From contig CALZFC010000251.1 in the NCBI GenBank assembly GCA_945643635.1, forward strand, positions 230,001 to 294,000: a stretch of DNA of 64,000 nt. The letters run 5' to 3'. Below the pieces are notes generated by a model, which was not told the origin of the DNA, ran no database searches, and saw only the letters and a program-made list of their open reading frames with translations. The position numbers were made by a program, and so were the translations under genes. Origin of the DNA: Allodiplogaster sudhausi (taxonomy: Eukaryota > Nematoda > Chromadorea > Rhabditida > Diplogasteridae). Shown here in pieces: positions 11,894 through 23,879 of the stretch; position 1 is the first letter of the stretch; each line of letters starts with the position of its first letter.

Positions 11894-11997
11894 CTTGTGA
11901 GACTCGGGTGCATGGGCTGCATGGCCATGCACGCCCGCGTGGTGGAGAAGATGACAGCGAGGCTGGCGAAGAGGAGCAGGGCTCGGACGGCTGGCAT
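11894..11997 (-). pseudogene. Orphan first exon of a secreted Cys-rich (C6/DUF281-like) gene
   Basis: From ATG (11997) the minus strand encodes a signal peptide, MPAVRALLLFASLAVIFS, followed by ACMAMQPMHPSLT, and ends at a donor AG|GTATGT at 11894. It is 104 nt long, exactly the length of the first exon at 39294-39397, and both end in codon phase 2. It therefore belongs to the same family as the two genes at 39294 and 47362. The remaining family exons (Thr-rich linker, CGACA and the six-Cys exons) are not visible downstream (11893 down to 9714). The simplest reading is a relic or a displaced duplicate of exon 1. Confidence 0.65.
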
Positions 11998-12427
11998 GGC
12001 TAACTGCAGATAGACTTAGAGAAATGGTGAAATGGTGAGCACAGTTTATACATAAGGTCGGACATGAATTCATGTCTATCTGCGCGATATCGCAGCATAA
12101 GTGAGAGAAAATCGGCAGAGGAACGGCCTCATGATAGAGAGACTGAGCAGAGTAACGGCCGCAAGGAAGATTCTTCAGCTTTTATTGGCAGAATGTTTTG
12201 TGAACAGTGCGTGCTGTTATTGCTTTGTTTAAAGTGAACCGGCTTGACATTGTAGTGATGACAGTTGTTATGAAATGGAACGAGACAGGGGGAGAGAGAG
12301 AGAGAGAAAAAGAGAACGAAAAGATACTACATTATCAGTGTGTCGTGGTGAGAGTTCAAACGTTACGCAGTTGTCAGATATATGTACATAGAAAGAGAAA
12401 GAGTGAGAGCAGAGAGGGAGAGAGACC

Positions 12428-12459
<32 letters not shown>

Positions 12460-12813
12460 ACGAAAAGATATTACATTGCTAGTAATGAAAAGGGCAAATT
12501 AAAAAGGAAATGAGACAAGCTTGAACAGGCGTCGTTTTCTTATTCGCTAGGTTACCTTGAGGGCCATTACCTTGGTTGCATTCAGGCTCATGAGTAAGAC
12601 TATAAAGATATAAGCATTAAATATGTACATCGAATGATTAAAAAGGCCTAATACTCCGTAATGTAATATTTTATCAAAATGAATGACAGAGAATGGAATT
12701 GTGTAGTCAGGCCATTCCATTCCTAAGAGTTTTACGATTTATGAACATCTTTTATTTCATTGGAAATCATTTTGGCATTGATCATTAATTTACATGTATG
12801 TATGTACATAGCT
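11998..12813. other. Intergenic, GA microsatellites only
   Basis: AT-rich DNA with GA tracts at 12291-12330 and 12390-12460 that are preceded by similar words and followed by near-identical GAACGAAAAGATA strings, suggesting a local duplication. No exon-like segment was found. Confidence 0.5.
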
Positions 12814-12839
12814 TTAACTGTTAATACATTTTTTTTTCA

Positions 12840-13200
12840 TTTTTTCCAAGGCCATGATCGGTGATTGAGGATGATGAAGAAGAAAAAAAAAGAGTTCACC
12901 GGTTTGAACGAATAGAGAAAGTGGCTCAGAGACAAAGACGGCCAAGAACGAATGCGACAGATGAAGAGAAGAAAATTTGCCGATCATCGCCTGGAAAGTG
13001 AAAGGAAGGTCAAGCTTCATGCCGCCTTTCCCTTTCACAACCGACGGTTGTGAGCGAGGAGGTGAGAAAGTGGAGGATTTGAACTTTTTCCTTACTTTTC
13101 CTTCTTTCGGAGCCACTAAATCCATTAAAAGTGGACGATTAATTCTCGCGCCACTCTCATTGTCGCGTATAATTTCCGTAAAAATAGCACGCCGCAAAAA
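12840..13200 (-). repeat. Dispersed repeat family copy (AAAGGGAAAGGCG type)
   Basis: On the minus strand this contains GGTTGTGAAAGGGAAAGGCG followed about 20 bases later by CTTTCACTTTCC. The same order recurs on the plus strand at 38105-38200 (GGTGGTGAAAGGGAAAGGCG) and, more diverged, at 46185-46300. A 127-codon open frame here is part of the repeat and its equivalent is not preserved in the other copies. Confidence 0.6.
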
Positions 13201-13589
13201 TTTAATTTTTCGATGATCGCCCTCCTTTAAAAGCGCAAAAGCTTGTTGTCACAACATAATGAAGCCTTGATTTGATTTTTAACTATTATATCAGCTAAAA
13301 CGGTTATCTGACCTCTTAAACAAGTCATTGCATGTAAATACTTTGAATGTCGTGACAAGCCCGGAAATCTTGATGATTGTTGTTTATAATAATCCCACCA
13401 AATCAATAATGCTATCCTTCGATATGTACATATGCCTGTGTCTTTCAGTCAAGCTCTTTTTAATATAGTGATAAACATTCCAATGGCACCCAAACTTCCG
13501 TTGTCAATTCGTATCATTAGTTCACCTGAACGTGGAAGACTAATTATGCAACACTAGGTCTAGAGATTAGCAGACAAATTGATAATCAC

Positions 13590-13912
13590 CGTCCATTTAA
13601 GGCAACTGATTCAGTGAAAATCACCGTATGAAGTTGAAAAAGATTATTTCTGCCCTTGTGCTTATTTTATCTAGTATTCACCAATACATTTTCTTCGTCT
13701 AATAATTAATGCTATACTGTTCTCACCAAGTGCTGATTTGTTCATGCCGTAAATGGAGTATAAGTATAAGCTTCATGGAAAGCTACCGCAAGTGCCTGAG
13801 CATCTGCGCTCAGATCCGATTCAGGAACGAGCCATGCTGCATGCCCATGTAAAATCCAAATTCCTTCTTCATGGACGGCATTAACAGGTTGTTATTCATT
13901 TCTACTTGTTTA
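13590..13912 (+). repeat. Dispersed repeats: AAGGCAACTGA motif and copy 2 of the 10321 repeat
   Basis: 13593-13631 matches 1568-1604 (CCATTTAAGGCAACTGA and AATCACCGT in the same order). 13651-13912 matches 10321-10600. Around these the DNA to 14730 is AT-rich with no supported gene; 14500-14640 is a short GC-rich island without a convincing exon. Confidence 0.65.
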
Positions 13913-14731
13913 AAGTCAATAGATTAATTTATAAAATTCAGAAAGGAATATTGTTTATACTTGCTGAACGTGAAATTCACATGACTTGCTGAACATGAAA
14001 TCCACATTTAAGAAACCGGCCCAGGTCTGAGCGTACGAAGAATTTAACAATGTCCCGAGACGCTTGGTAACCGCTTTCTCCCAGTTCCCAGCACTACCAA
14101 CTCAATCGAACAATGGGTTTTGAATATTTGCTAATCATCTTAAATTTTTATTTTGATTTTAATTTTTTTTTGCAATTGTCAGATGACTGGAACTTGTCTT
14201 TCTGCTTTCTTGGTCTGAACAATAGGAAGACATATAAGTATTTCCAGAGCGTTCTTTTGTCCATATTTTGTCTGCGGAAAGAAAGAGTCAGAAGAGAAAG
14301 CAAGCATGAGAGGACTGATAAAAAAAAACTATACAGATATTCCGCAGTTTTTACTTCACAGATTTGTGCACAGATTGAGAGAGAGTATCATTATACTTCG
14401 CTTGCCATGTCAACGCACTCTCTTTAATTCATTACCCCGTCCGATCTAGGTTGCGCAGAGAGCAAAGCATTCTCTAAGTTTTGCGTTAGTCGGGTCTGTG
14501 TGACATCCGCAGGCCCAACGCCGGTGCAGCTCAGCAGCAGGCCGGCAACCGTGCCACCGATACGCGTTCGGTGACCGGTTGGCTGGCCGGGTGGAGCGTT
14601 ATCTTTTTGCTTCCACCCAGACGCCGCGTTGGGGCTGGAAATGACAAGCTGTTGGTTGTGAAGTCTTTCCTATTCTCGCTCGTTAATTTTCTGTTGTTTA
14701 CTCTTTCTCTATACATTCTATTCTTATATAT

Positions 14732-16134
14732 TTAAGAGAGCCTCTCTGTAAGGGCCAAGGTGGAAGTGTCAGATTTTGATATCCAAATTTTAATGGTGGG
14801 TACCCATGCGTATTATAAAGAAAATTAGGTGGTCAATTTTGTTTTTAAATTTTTTTCTTTGACTGGGCATGCAAAAGTATGCAAAATGTTTAAGTACATA
14901 TAACTTTCTTTAATCTCAATATTTTTGAATTTTCTTTTTTTATCTGATGTGTATTCGGACAGCGCACAAAAACGTCGTTGACGAGTTTCCTGAAAATTTT
15001 CATTTCAACCAGTTTTTTGCATTTTTATTTTTCAAAAATCAGTTTTTTTGAGCATTTTGTCTATTTTTCGGCCCGGTTTGGTGCTAGCGAATAGCTGAGA
15101 TAAAAGGGCTAGACTGAAATGAAATGGGATTGGCAACAAGTAAAGAAAATAAAATGGGTGAAAATATTTTTTTCGAAAAACAGAACGAATAGAAATTAAA
15201 TGAAACGGTTTTCAATTAAATTATTCTTTTCCTCATCAAAAAAGACCATATAACATGATTTGTGGCACAAACATGCACCCTTCAATTTTCGACTTGTTTT
15301 ACCCGCTGGATCGACGCTGGAAATTTTCATCGATTGTTCGAAAAAAGGAATTATGTATCCTTGAAATCTCATAAAACGAAGATATGTTATACAGAATTCT
15401 TCGCTCTATCCGATAATATGTTCGAGTGGTTCAGCCGGTTATCTCAATGGCATATAAATTTGGTTCTCAGTAGTTATCATCCAATTAATTTTTGTTCGAA
15501 AAAGAGAAAATTGTATTTAGTATATGCTCCAGGTTAACATTATGCAGCTTGTAGAGAAATTAATGGCCAATCCGATGAAACAAAACATGTTTAAAAAGCA
15601 AGAGTCTAAAAAAGATACACTGATTCATCTCAATCAGCGAAACTGCGAGTGCGCCAGGTTCCGGTCAAAATTCGAAATCATATGTATCCTTCGATTTTCT
15701 TCATAACAACATATTTTATGTTATTTTTCCTCCTCTTTCTTCTAAACTATTTTCTAGCTTCAGCCCGTATCGGTAAATAGATGAAGTGCTCAAAAAACTG
15801 ATTTTTGAAAAATAAAAATGCATAAAACTGGTTGAAATGAAAATTTTCAGGAAACTCGTCAACGACGTTTTTGTGCGCTGTCCGAATACACATCAGATAA
15901 AAAAAGAAAATTCAAAAATATTGAGATTAAAGAAAGTTATATGTACTTAAACATTTTGCATACTTTTGCATGCCCAGTCAAAGAAAAAAATTTAAAAACA
16001 AAATTGACCACCTTATTTTCTTTATAATACGCATGGGTACCCACCATTAAAATTTGGATATCAAAATCCTACACTTTCCCCCGGGGGAAGCGCCTATGGA
16101 AGGCTGCTTGATCCTTACAGAGAGGCTCTCTTAA
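14732..16134. mobile_element. 1.4-kb fold-back (long terminal inverted repeat) element
   Basis: The left arm (14732 to about 15070) and right arm (about 15789-16134) are reverse complements over roughly 340 bp with few differences. Both contain TGATGTGTATTCGGACAGCG / CGCTGTCCGAATACACATCA, for example. The tips read TTAAGAGAGCCTCTCTGTAA on the left and its mirror on the right, so TTAA may be either the tip or a target duplication as in piggyBac-type elements. The interior (15080-15780) has no transposase-like frame. It is likely a non-autonomous element mobilised in trans. A related tip, TTAAGAGAGGCTCTATGTAA, occurs at 39434. Confidence 0.8.
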
Positions 16135-17301
16135 TGAACTGACACCATTAAAAATACTACAATCAGCCTTCATTTGACGTGTGGGCTAATTCAGATCGAA
16201 AAGCGAGGACACATAGAGACATATGTACATACATATATGTATGTGACAAAGGATTTCATGGTGGCATCCACCTCGGGCGTCCAATCCAATTCTTCCATTT
16301 CTTCTCATTTTCATACACATATATTGGAACAAATCAGCACAAAGAACTCTTCAAAAACTCAACCTTCATACTCTCATCTTCCTGGTTTTTAAACGCGTGT
16401 GATCGCTGTCTTTTTTTTTAACTATGTGCATGTATGTAAGTGGCAGTTGCCTCATGGAATATTCCGTGACGAAGAGAATAACAAATATCACGAACGGATG
16501 ATGTATTCTATACGATCACTTCTTTCCTCATACCCTCGTCTGATGGTCTTTGCAGCAAAGTTTCTTTTTTTTAAATAAATTGTTAATTAATTCAGCGCAG
16601 ACACCATCTTTTCTGATCTTTAGACGATACTAAACCGGGTGAAAGTTTTTTTTATTCATATCAGGATCCTGCAGTTAAATTTCAAAATAAATAAAGATTG
16701 TACTTGTTTACAGCTTCGCGACGAATTTATGTCTAGGACGAGACGAATAGGAAAAGAAGGAGCATATTCAAAATAGGTAAGGGATAGAGGGGCGACTGAG
16801 GACTGAAATGGGGCAGGGGTTCCACCGGGCTTGACCTCCTGAGCTCTTATTCTTGGACCACTCTCCTCATTAGGAACGTATGTAGGTAGGCGTATTGGAT
16901 GTGGACAGATGTGTACACTTGAACGACTGGCGATAGCATTGTTGGGGCACACTCGGATGGGCGTTTCGTAGCAACAGTGTGGTATCACCACAGACTGAAA
17001 GACAGGACGCAGCGCAGCGCAGCGACGAGAGAGCACAGGGCTGGATTAGAGAAAGAGAGCAAGAGAACGAGAGATGTATGACAGAAAAGACGGACAAAGA
17101 AAACTACAACTTCTAAATGTTTTTGCAAAGTTTATTTTATAACAGGTAGCAAAGTCGTTAGAGAATTTTGGTGCGGCATTTATTGAGTGAATGACTAGAG
17201 TGGAACTATTGGTGTGCTACTTAATGGATAGCTTGAATGCAAAAGGCGGAAATTAATCAAGAAGAATTAAAAAGAAGAGATAAGAATGTCACGCCGAACA
17301 T
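16135..17301. other. Intergenic region with poly(A) signal of the minus-strand gene
   Basis: No convincing exons. On the minus strand AATAAA occurs at 17136-17131, about 170 bases past the stop of the Q/G-rich gene, and is a plausible 3' end. A TACATACATATATGTATGTG palindromic microsatellite lies at 16226-16243. Confidence 0.4.
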
Positions 17302-20300
17302 TTACATGTCCGTCGATTGAGTCACTCTAACGGGCTGGCCGAAAGGAGTCTGTGCTTCGTAGGTGATTGTATGATGCTGATGCTGTTGCTGCTGCTGGTA
17401 TCCATTCTGTTGCTGCTGATATCCATTAGTGCGAAGAAAACCGCTGGTGTCTGATGCCGATCGTATAATCGAAGCGCTCGAAATTGGCATCTGGCCTGGA
17501 GTGATAGAACTTGGCACAAAGCCAGCGCCATAGCTACCCGACCAGCCATTGCTGGCCATCGATATGCCGAGTGGCTGTCCGGGTGGATGTAGTACGTACG
17601 GGACGGGTGGGCGTTGTTGTGGTTGTTGTTTTGATGCGCCGCCAGCTGGCACTAAGCCAGAATTGGCTCTTGACACGCTTCCAGCATGATCTAGCAAACT
17701 GCCAGCAGCAGTGTGATTCTTGTCATCATCCTCGTAAATAACGCCCACTTGTCGCACATCGATCACACTGCCATCTGGCCTTCTGACCAGCGCATTTGCG
17801 AACATGCCATCTGATGTCATGGCGATCTTGCTGACACTGTCGCCAAGCTGCTCGATTGACGAGTCGTCGCGCGCGATCGGTGGCGAGGTCGCGCTCGCTG
17901 GTAGCGCGAGACCAGAGCCGAAAGCTGCTCCGTTGTCAGCCTGTGAAGACTTCGAGCCAGCACTGCCCTGGAGACCAGAGCCGAAAGCCATCGCCGCTCC
18001 ATTGCCAACCGGTGAAGGCCTCGAGCCAGGCGCACTCACCACACTGCCCTGGCCACCAGTAGCAGCCACCGACATTGCATGAGCACCACCGTTCGCGTAC
18101 ACTGCCTGCCCGCCAGATGTCGTCGTCACGGCTGCTGGCATGGTGCCAGCAAAGCTGGCAGGCATGGAGCCAGACGTAATGTAATAGAAGGCGCCACCGC
18201 CGTTGCTGCGAAGCGTGTCAAAGGAGGCCGACGAAGTGAGCGCCTGTTGAAGAAGCGGAGGGGCATAGCCAGCGGGCACATAATAGGGTTGGCTGAGGTG
18301 AGGAGAGGTCGCAGAGATCGGGAGAGGGGGTTGAGGAGCAGAGGCGTATGTCATCGGAGGAGGTTGAAATTGTGCATTCATCATGGGTTGTTGTTGTGGT
18401 TGGGTGGTTTGAAAGGAGGGCTGAAAGGGGCCAGCAGAAGGCGAGTACGAGGAGGAAGCGTCAGCGAAGCGAACCGTAGATGCGTTCGTGGTTGCGGCCA
18501 CGCCTGAAGAATACAAAGAATGCACCGATCGATAAATTTGGACATTAAGAGATTTCGTAATATGATAGCTAGCTAAGCAGCCAATTTTATGTTTTTAAAA
18601 TGCTACCTTAATATCCCCATAAAAGATAGATTTTGATCGGCAGTAGCCACGTCACCTTGATCTAATGTGATCAGCTGCGCTGCACATAGCACTGGTTTTG
18701 GCTAACCATAAGAGTAGGTGGAACGAAGACAGGAAAATAACGTGAATTTTTAGCCACACGGACAAGTTGAGTAAGCACATTTAAAAAAAATTCAAATGAA
18801 AGAGGTCTTATTCACAAAGTGCACGGTTCAATGAAAGCGATTAGTGCTGTGTGCGCGAAGTCAACCGGCGAGTGCAGGCTTATTTGAAAAAAAGTAGTAA
18901 TACGCGAAAAGCCAGATACCTCCGCGACAGTATCTTTAAATTTATTTTTCCAAAATTTAAATTTCGCGCCAAGCTGTCACATCCTGGCTGGAAAGAAAGC
19001 GAGCGGGGTGAGCCGGCACTCGTCGGACTGACACTAAAGAAGCCTCTACGGCTGCTGCCTGCGTCGTGACTGGCTACGGCTTCTTCGCGAAGGCTGTCGC
19101 TGGCTTCTGCTAGTACCGGGTGATGGTTGGCCGCCGGCGCCGCCAAAGTTTCCGCCGCCGCCGGAGCCGAAGCTCGCGTCCAGATTGATACTCTCGGCGC
19201 CGCCGCCACGATTCGAAAAACCGCCGCCACCGCGTTGCTGACGCGCCAGTTGCTCGCCACTTGCGTTATTGCCACCGTTGCTGTCGGTCAGGTTCGACAG
19301 GCTACCCTGGAAACAACATACACAGGATATTGATTGGTTTTAGCGGGTGGAACAAACGTGAAGCAAATATGAAATACTGAACGAGGGATAGAGAGAACGA
19401 GAGAGGAAGTGAAAAATAGAAAAGGAGAAAAGAGAAGAATGAGAGATGGAGAGAAGGAGAGAGAGAGCAAAAGAGCGATAGAGATAGAGATAGAGAGAGA
19501 GAGAGAGTAGAGAGAGATATGACCTGCAGTCCCCGCGTCCGTGTGTCCTCGATGAACTCTCGCTTCGCTTCGCGTGCCGCGGTGTTAAATGTCTTGCCGA
19601 CGCCAAGACGATGCATTCCTGAGAGTGATGTGATATTTTGAAGTCCCTCCTTTTGTTTGAATATTATTACTCTCTTTTTTGTTATTACTTTTTCTTAAAA
19701 TCAATTACATTTGAAGCAAAAATTACTTGACAATTTTTATTTATCGTTAATGTTTTTTCATTTGTAATGGCAATATTAAAATCTATTTATGTACTATATC
19801 CTCCGTACTCGGGATCTCCAATACACAGCCCGGGCTCCAGTTGCTTAAATAGTTTTGGCCTACTTTTGGACATCTCTCTGGTTCGACGACTGACTCGGGA
19901 TGTGTCCCGAGTAGCCAGCAGCCGGGATGCGGTCCTCCTCCTCCATGCGTCGCTCTCTTCGGCGCTGGCGCTCTTCCTCGTCAAGCTCCTCGTCGTAGTC
20001 GCCATCGTCCTCTCCGCCGACGCCGCCGCCGCCAACAGCGGCACGTGCAGCGGCAAAGCCCTGGCGCCCTCCACGGCCACCGCGCTGCTGTGAGCCACCT
20101 GTAGAGCCAGCCAATGATTACCTTGCAAGTAACAGGTACTTTTTTCTCTCAAAAATTAATCAATTTACCTGATTAATTGTTTTTGTCTAGTATCAGTATC
20201 CAGAACGGGTTTTCTTATTAGGACAAAAAAGCGACTAAGAGCTATTCGCTCGAGCTCGAAATGACATAAAATTTCTCTTCAACCTCCGCCGCCGTTCAGA

Positions 20301-23070
20301 TAGAGTTGCCCCATGACGGGCTCTCCGCGCATTGCGAGCAAGCGACGCTCCTTGAATTACAGAATGTGGAATTACAGAATACTCCTACACATTCGCTTAT
20401 AACGCAGAATATCTCAGATAAACTCCGCGATTAATTAACGGCACTCGCGCCTTGTTTCGGAGCACTTCGCCCTTGGAGAAGAGTCCGCCGTCGAGACCCT
20501 CAAAGGGGTCCTTCGCAACCGGAGGGCGAGCTGGCAAACAATGAAAGAATTATTAATTGGCTTCATGTCTGTATTGGGGGAATCGAGCGGGCATCTTACA
20601 TTATGGTATATCAAAACTTGAAAGTTAGATCACGACAAGAAAGGGTAGACCAAACCTTAGCAGGTAGATCAAAGCCTGAAAAGGTAGATCGAAGGTTGAA
20701 ATGTAGATCAAACTCACTTCGTCTCGGCATACTGTAGGCGCGGCGAGGCGGCTCGTTCCTGTTTTGCATCGTGCTACGTGACTGATGTTGCTCGGTGCGG
20801 TACGAGAAGGCGCCAGTCGAGTCGGCGAACTCAATTTCTCTCTTTTATCTTATTGCGAATATTCCATTCAATAGAAATATAATCTTCTTGCACATCGATA
20901 ATTCGATTTAACGTGCTTGCCGTTCACAAATATTTATCTATTAAATGAAGTATTCTTTCTCTTCATTCACAATGGTTTTCTGTGTGACTTTTCAGCCTCA
21001 AGTATGCTGAAGCTTGGAGCTAGAATAATGATGCAGTAACGGAAGGCGGTATTCATTGAATTGATTAAATGTGAAAAGATTGATGGATCCAAAAATTCTA
21101 ATAAGTGGCGCCTTTTGTCTGAAGTAAGAGCAAGAGGGAGAGCATGCGACTACAACGGTCAGGAGCATTCACAGAGATTATGGCGGGTGTTTTGCGTGCT
21201 CCATTAAGATACTCTAAACGTCTGACGAACTCCCTGGCCACCGCCGCCGCCGCCGCCGGCGCCAGCCACAGAACGGGTGATCGAGCCGACGGGCGCCGAG
21301 TCCATGGCGTGATTGACGCGATCGTAGTATTCGTAGTGGTCGTGGAGCACCGGCTGGCCGGATGATGCCAGCTGCTGGCCATTTTGATGGTGCTGCTGCT
21401 GCTGATAATGACCCGTCTGGCCATGTCCGCCTATTCCATTCGGGTGCTGTTGTCCACTCTGATGGTCAGTGTAGTGCTGCTGCTGCTGCTGATGGTAGAA
21501 GCGAGTTGTTCTGGAAAACAAGACAACGTCGTAATTCACGACAAGTTCTATTCTTTCTAGCCTCTCTGCAGGTCTATGCATGATCTCCTTCTCTCTCGCT
21601 CTCTCGCTCTCTCTCTCTCTCTTTTTCTCTTTCTCTCTCTCACACTCTCTCTCTCTCTCTCTCTTTCTCTCTCCTTCCCTCCCTCTCACTCTGGTGACGT
21701 GATGGCTCCGACACCATTGTTGTACGCTGTAGTCGTGGTGTGTGTGACAGTGTCGTGCACGGCTGCCGGAATATTCCCATACGAGCTGGCCATGCCACGA
21801 GCGCCCTTATAAGATTAATTTAAAAAAAAATTTCCAAATATTTTTTTCTTCCTTTCACTTGCATCCTAATGGGCTTCCATGTCTTGTTCGCATTTGGAAG
21901 CTCTCAATAATCATAGTGTTTCAGAGCAAAACAAATAAAGTACATGCATACATACATATGTATATATGTCGGCCAAATTTTTTTTATGTACTACCAGTTT
22001 TTTTGTCTGTATTATATCCACTTTTTCGTATGCTGCATTTTTTTCGCATCTATAGCAATTTGCTCCATTCTTCTTCTTTTTCTATTCCTTCTCCTTCTCA
22101 GCTTCACTCTCACAGAGGCAGCCACACCTGGCCGGCATAGTCGTAGCCGTTGGCAACAGTCCGGCCGTCCGCGCCGTACGCCTCCGAAATGTGCTAGAGA
22201 AAGAAAGAGTGAGAGAGAGAGAGAGAGAGAGACAGAGAGATCGTATTGAGAAAGGGAGAGAAAAGTAAATAGGAAAGAAAAGAAGAAAAGAACGTCGATT
22301 AGTCGAACCAACGGATTTCAATAATGTAACGGCAAATTTAGTATATTGACAAGCGATGAAGTTCGTCAAATCTCAGAAGATATATTTTAAAGAATAAAAA
22401 GACAACAAATCAAACTAAAGAAATAATACCCGTCCCGTAGCATCGACGCCACTTTGTGCTCGCGAGACGACAGCACCAGCGCCGTCCGACACATGCTGTC
22501 TGTAATGTGGCATCCCGATGTGGACGTTTGGGCGGATCTTATGACATATGTAAATGTTACTAACCGAACGTTATTGAAGCCGTTCGAGATGCCATTAGCC
22601 GCATGCTGCAGAACACCGGCCATCTCGACTGCCGGAGAGGGCAGATAGGCAGAGCCAAGGAATGGAGAAGGGTAGCCGGCAGCGTAGGCGGGCGCAAGTT
22701 GCTGGAATGGAGACAATTTGGAATAAGTAAATTATTAATAATTTAATTAACATATTTAAAGAGATTTTTTTGCAGAATTTCAAAGATTTTTCTTGTGCTA
22801 AAACTGATGTATGATTGATCTAATTCGCTTTTTAAAGATGATAAATGAAATAATTATATTCCCCATACGGTCTCCGCAAGTTGCTGCTGCTCTTGTTCGA
22901 ATTTCTGCTGTCGTTGCTCTGCCCGCTCGCGCTCTGCACGTTCACGGTCTTCGCGACCGGGAGTTCTAAACGAACTTGGATGGACGGGTGGGCGGAGTCT
23001 ATTCTGATGGACTGGTCGGCGGAGTCCATTCACTAATGTCTCGATTGCTCGCAATTGCCAAAGGAGGAAA

Positions 23071-23106
<36 letters not shown>

Positions 23107-23831
23107 AGAACACTTACTTGAGTGCTCGACGCCCGACCGTAAAGCGAGCGCCCGGAACGTGGCCGGTGAATCCTCAAAGAATTTTTTTATATTTATTTTA
23201 TTTCTTTTTTTACAATAATATTTTTTCATAATTTTCTTGTAAAGTCAAGAGAAAATGAAGAGAGAAAAATAAGAGATTTCTGAATATACACGTAGCACAA
23301 CTTGTTTGTTGGCAATGAAAGGAACACGTAAACAAAATCAAAATCGACAAATATGCGACATGAGATAGAGTCTCTCCATAGCACTCGTGACCACCAATTG
23401 AACAGTGGGCATGTCGTACATGGAAGGAACTACTAAGCGGAAGCGAAAAAGAGAAAAAGAAGAAGAAGAAGAAGAAGCAGCTAAAAGGCGGGAGGAAGGG
23501 AACGAAAAGTGGAGACCATTCAATGGCTCCCCTGGCGCTGCTAGGAGCCACAATGGATAGTCACATGGAAACGAGAAGAGAGAAGTTAGCGAGGAGGGGG
23601 GGGGGTTTGAGGAAGAAGCATCATCCCCAAGGCGGGGTGGCTCTTGCAGAAGAGCGAGTGCTCATTCTGGAGCGACCCTTTTTCAGGCCACTTTATAGTT
23701 GGTAGTTTCTGTTTAGCATCGATTAGTTAAATAGTTTCAGTAATTAGTTTCATTAAACGTAAAAAGTTTAATACTTATTAGTAATGAATTAATGTTGTAC
23801 CTGAAACCGGCTCCGTCTTGTAGATCGGCAT
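17302..23831 (-). CDS. Q/G/S-rich protein with two FAM166/CIMIP2 (DUF2475)-like motifs, long form
   Basis: Exons (minus, 5'->3'): 23831-23801 (ATG), 23172-23118, 22965-22869, 22701-22561, 22537-22430, 22193-22128, 21805-21699, 21510-21231, 20829-20718, 20530-20445, 20350-20284, 20098-19895, 19618-19524, 19306-19078, 18503-17302. All phases agree, giving about 959 residues. The start MPIYKTEPVSGFTGHVPGAR and an internal AGYSGHIPRMHRLGVGKTF are DUF2475-type motifs, which in FAM166/CIMIP2 proteins bind the inner wall of ciliary doublet microtubules. Between them are a charged coiled-coil-like stretch (EDRERAERERAEQRQQKFEQ), Gly/Tyr/Gln/His-rich low complexity and an acidic Glu/Arg block. Using the alternative end in exon 19306-19046 (stop 19048-19046) gives about 569 residues. 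The exon 20829 acceptor (TTGAG) is weak. The acceptor at 23880 could receive a spliced leader. A ciliary role is inferred from the motifs only. Confidence 0.62.
19046..19306 (-). CDS. Alternative terminal exon of the CIMIP2-like gene
   Basis: Reading through donor GTAGCC (at 19077) extends this exon to a stop at 19048-19046 and adds the basic tail RSQSRRRQQP. Splicing at 19078 instead joins in phase to the 1,202-base exon 18503-17302. The 261-base form is exactly 87 codons, so both ends are open and phase-correct. Which is used cannot be decided from sequence; two separate genes are less likely because 18503 starts with an acceptor (TTCTTCAG) and no upstream start exon is evident between 18504 and 19045. 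Confidence 0.5.
   Translation of the reverse strand, partial: GSLSNLTDSNGGNNASGEQLARQQRGGGGFSNRGGGAESINLDASFGSGGGGNFGGAGGQPSPGTSRSQRQPSRRSRSQSRRRQQP
19380..19512 (+). repeat. (GA)n tract in intron
   Basis: GA microsatellite on the plus strand (CT in the transcript) in the intron between exons 19618-19524 and 19306 of the minus-strand gene. Comparable tracts lie at 21590-21690 (CT on plus) and 22200-22260 and 23075-23105 (GA on plus) in the same gene. Confidence 0.85.
22976..23035. repeat. Two stray copies of the 29-bp minisatellite
   Basis: TGGACGGGTGGGCGGAGTC and a diverged neighbour TGGACTGGTCGGCGGAGTC lie in the intron before exon 22965-22869. The same unit forms the array 25896-26295, 3 kb away in the next gene, and a partial copy sits at 26862-26878. 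Confidence 0.75.
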
Positions 23832-23879
23832 AATAGAAGCGCGTTCTCTCTCGGTGCTCTTCTTCAAGTTTCTGAGTAC

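Noticed and set aside
17511..18507. Plus-strand open frames opposite the long terminal exon
   Set aside because: They are antisense shadows of a 400-codon frame with consistent splice phase and Q/S/A-rich composition.
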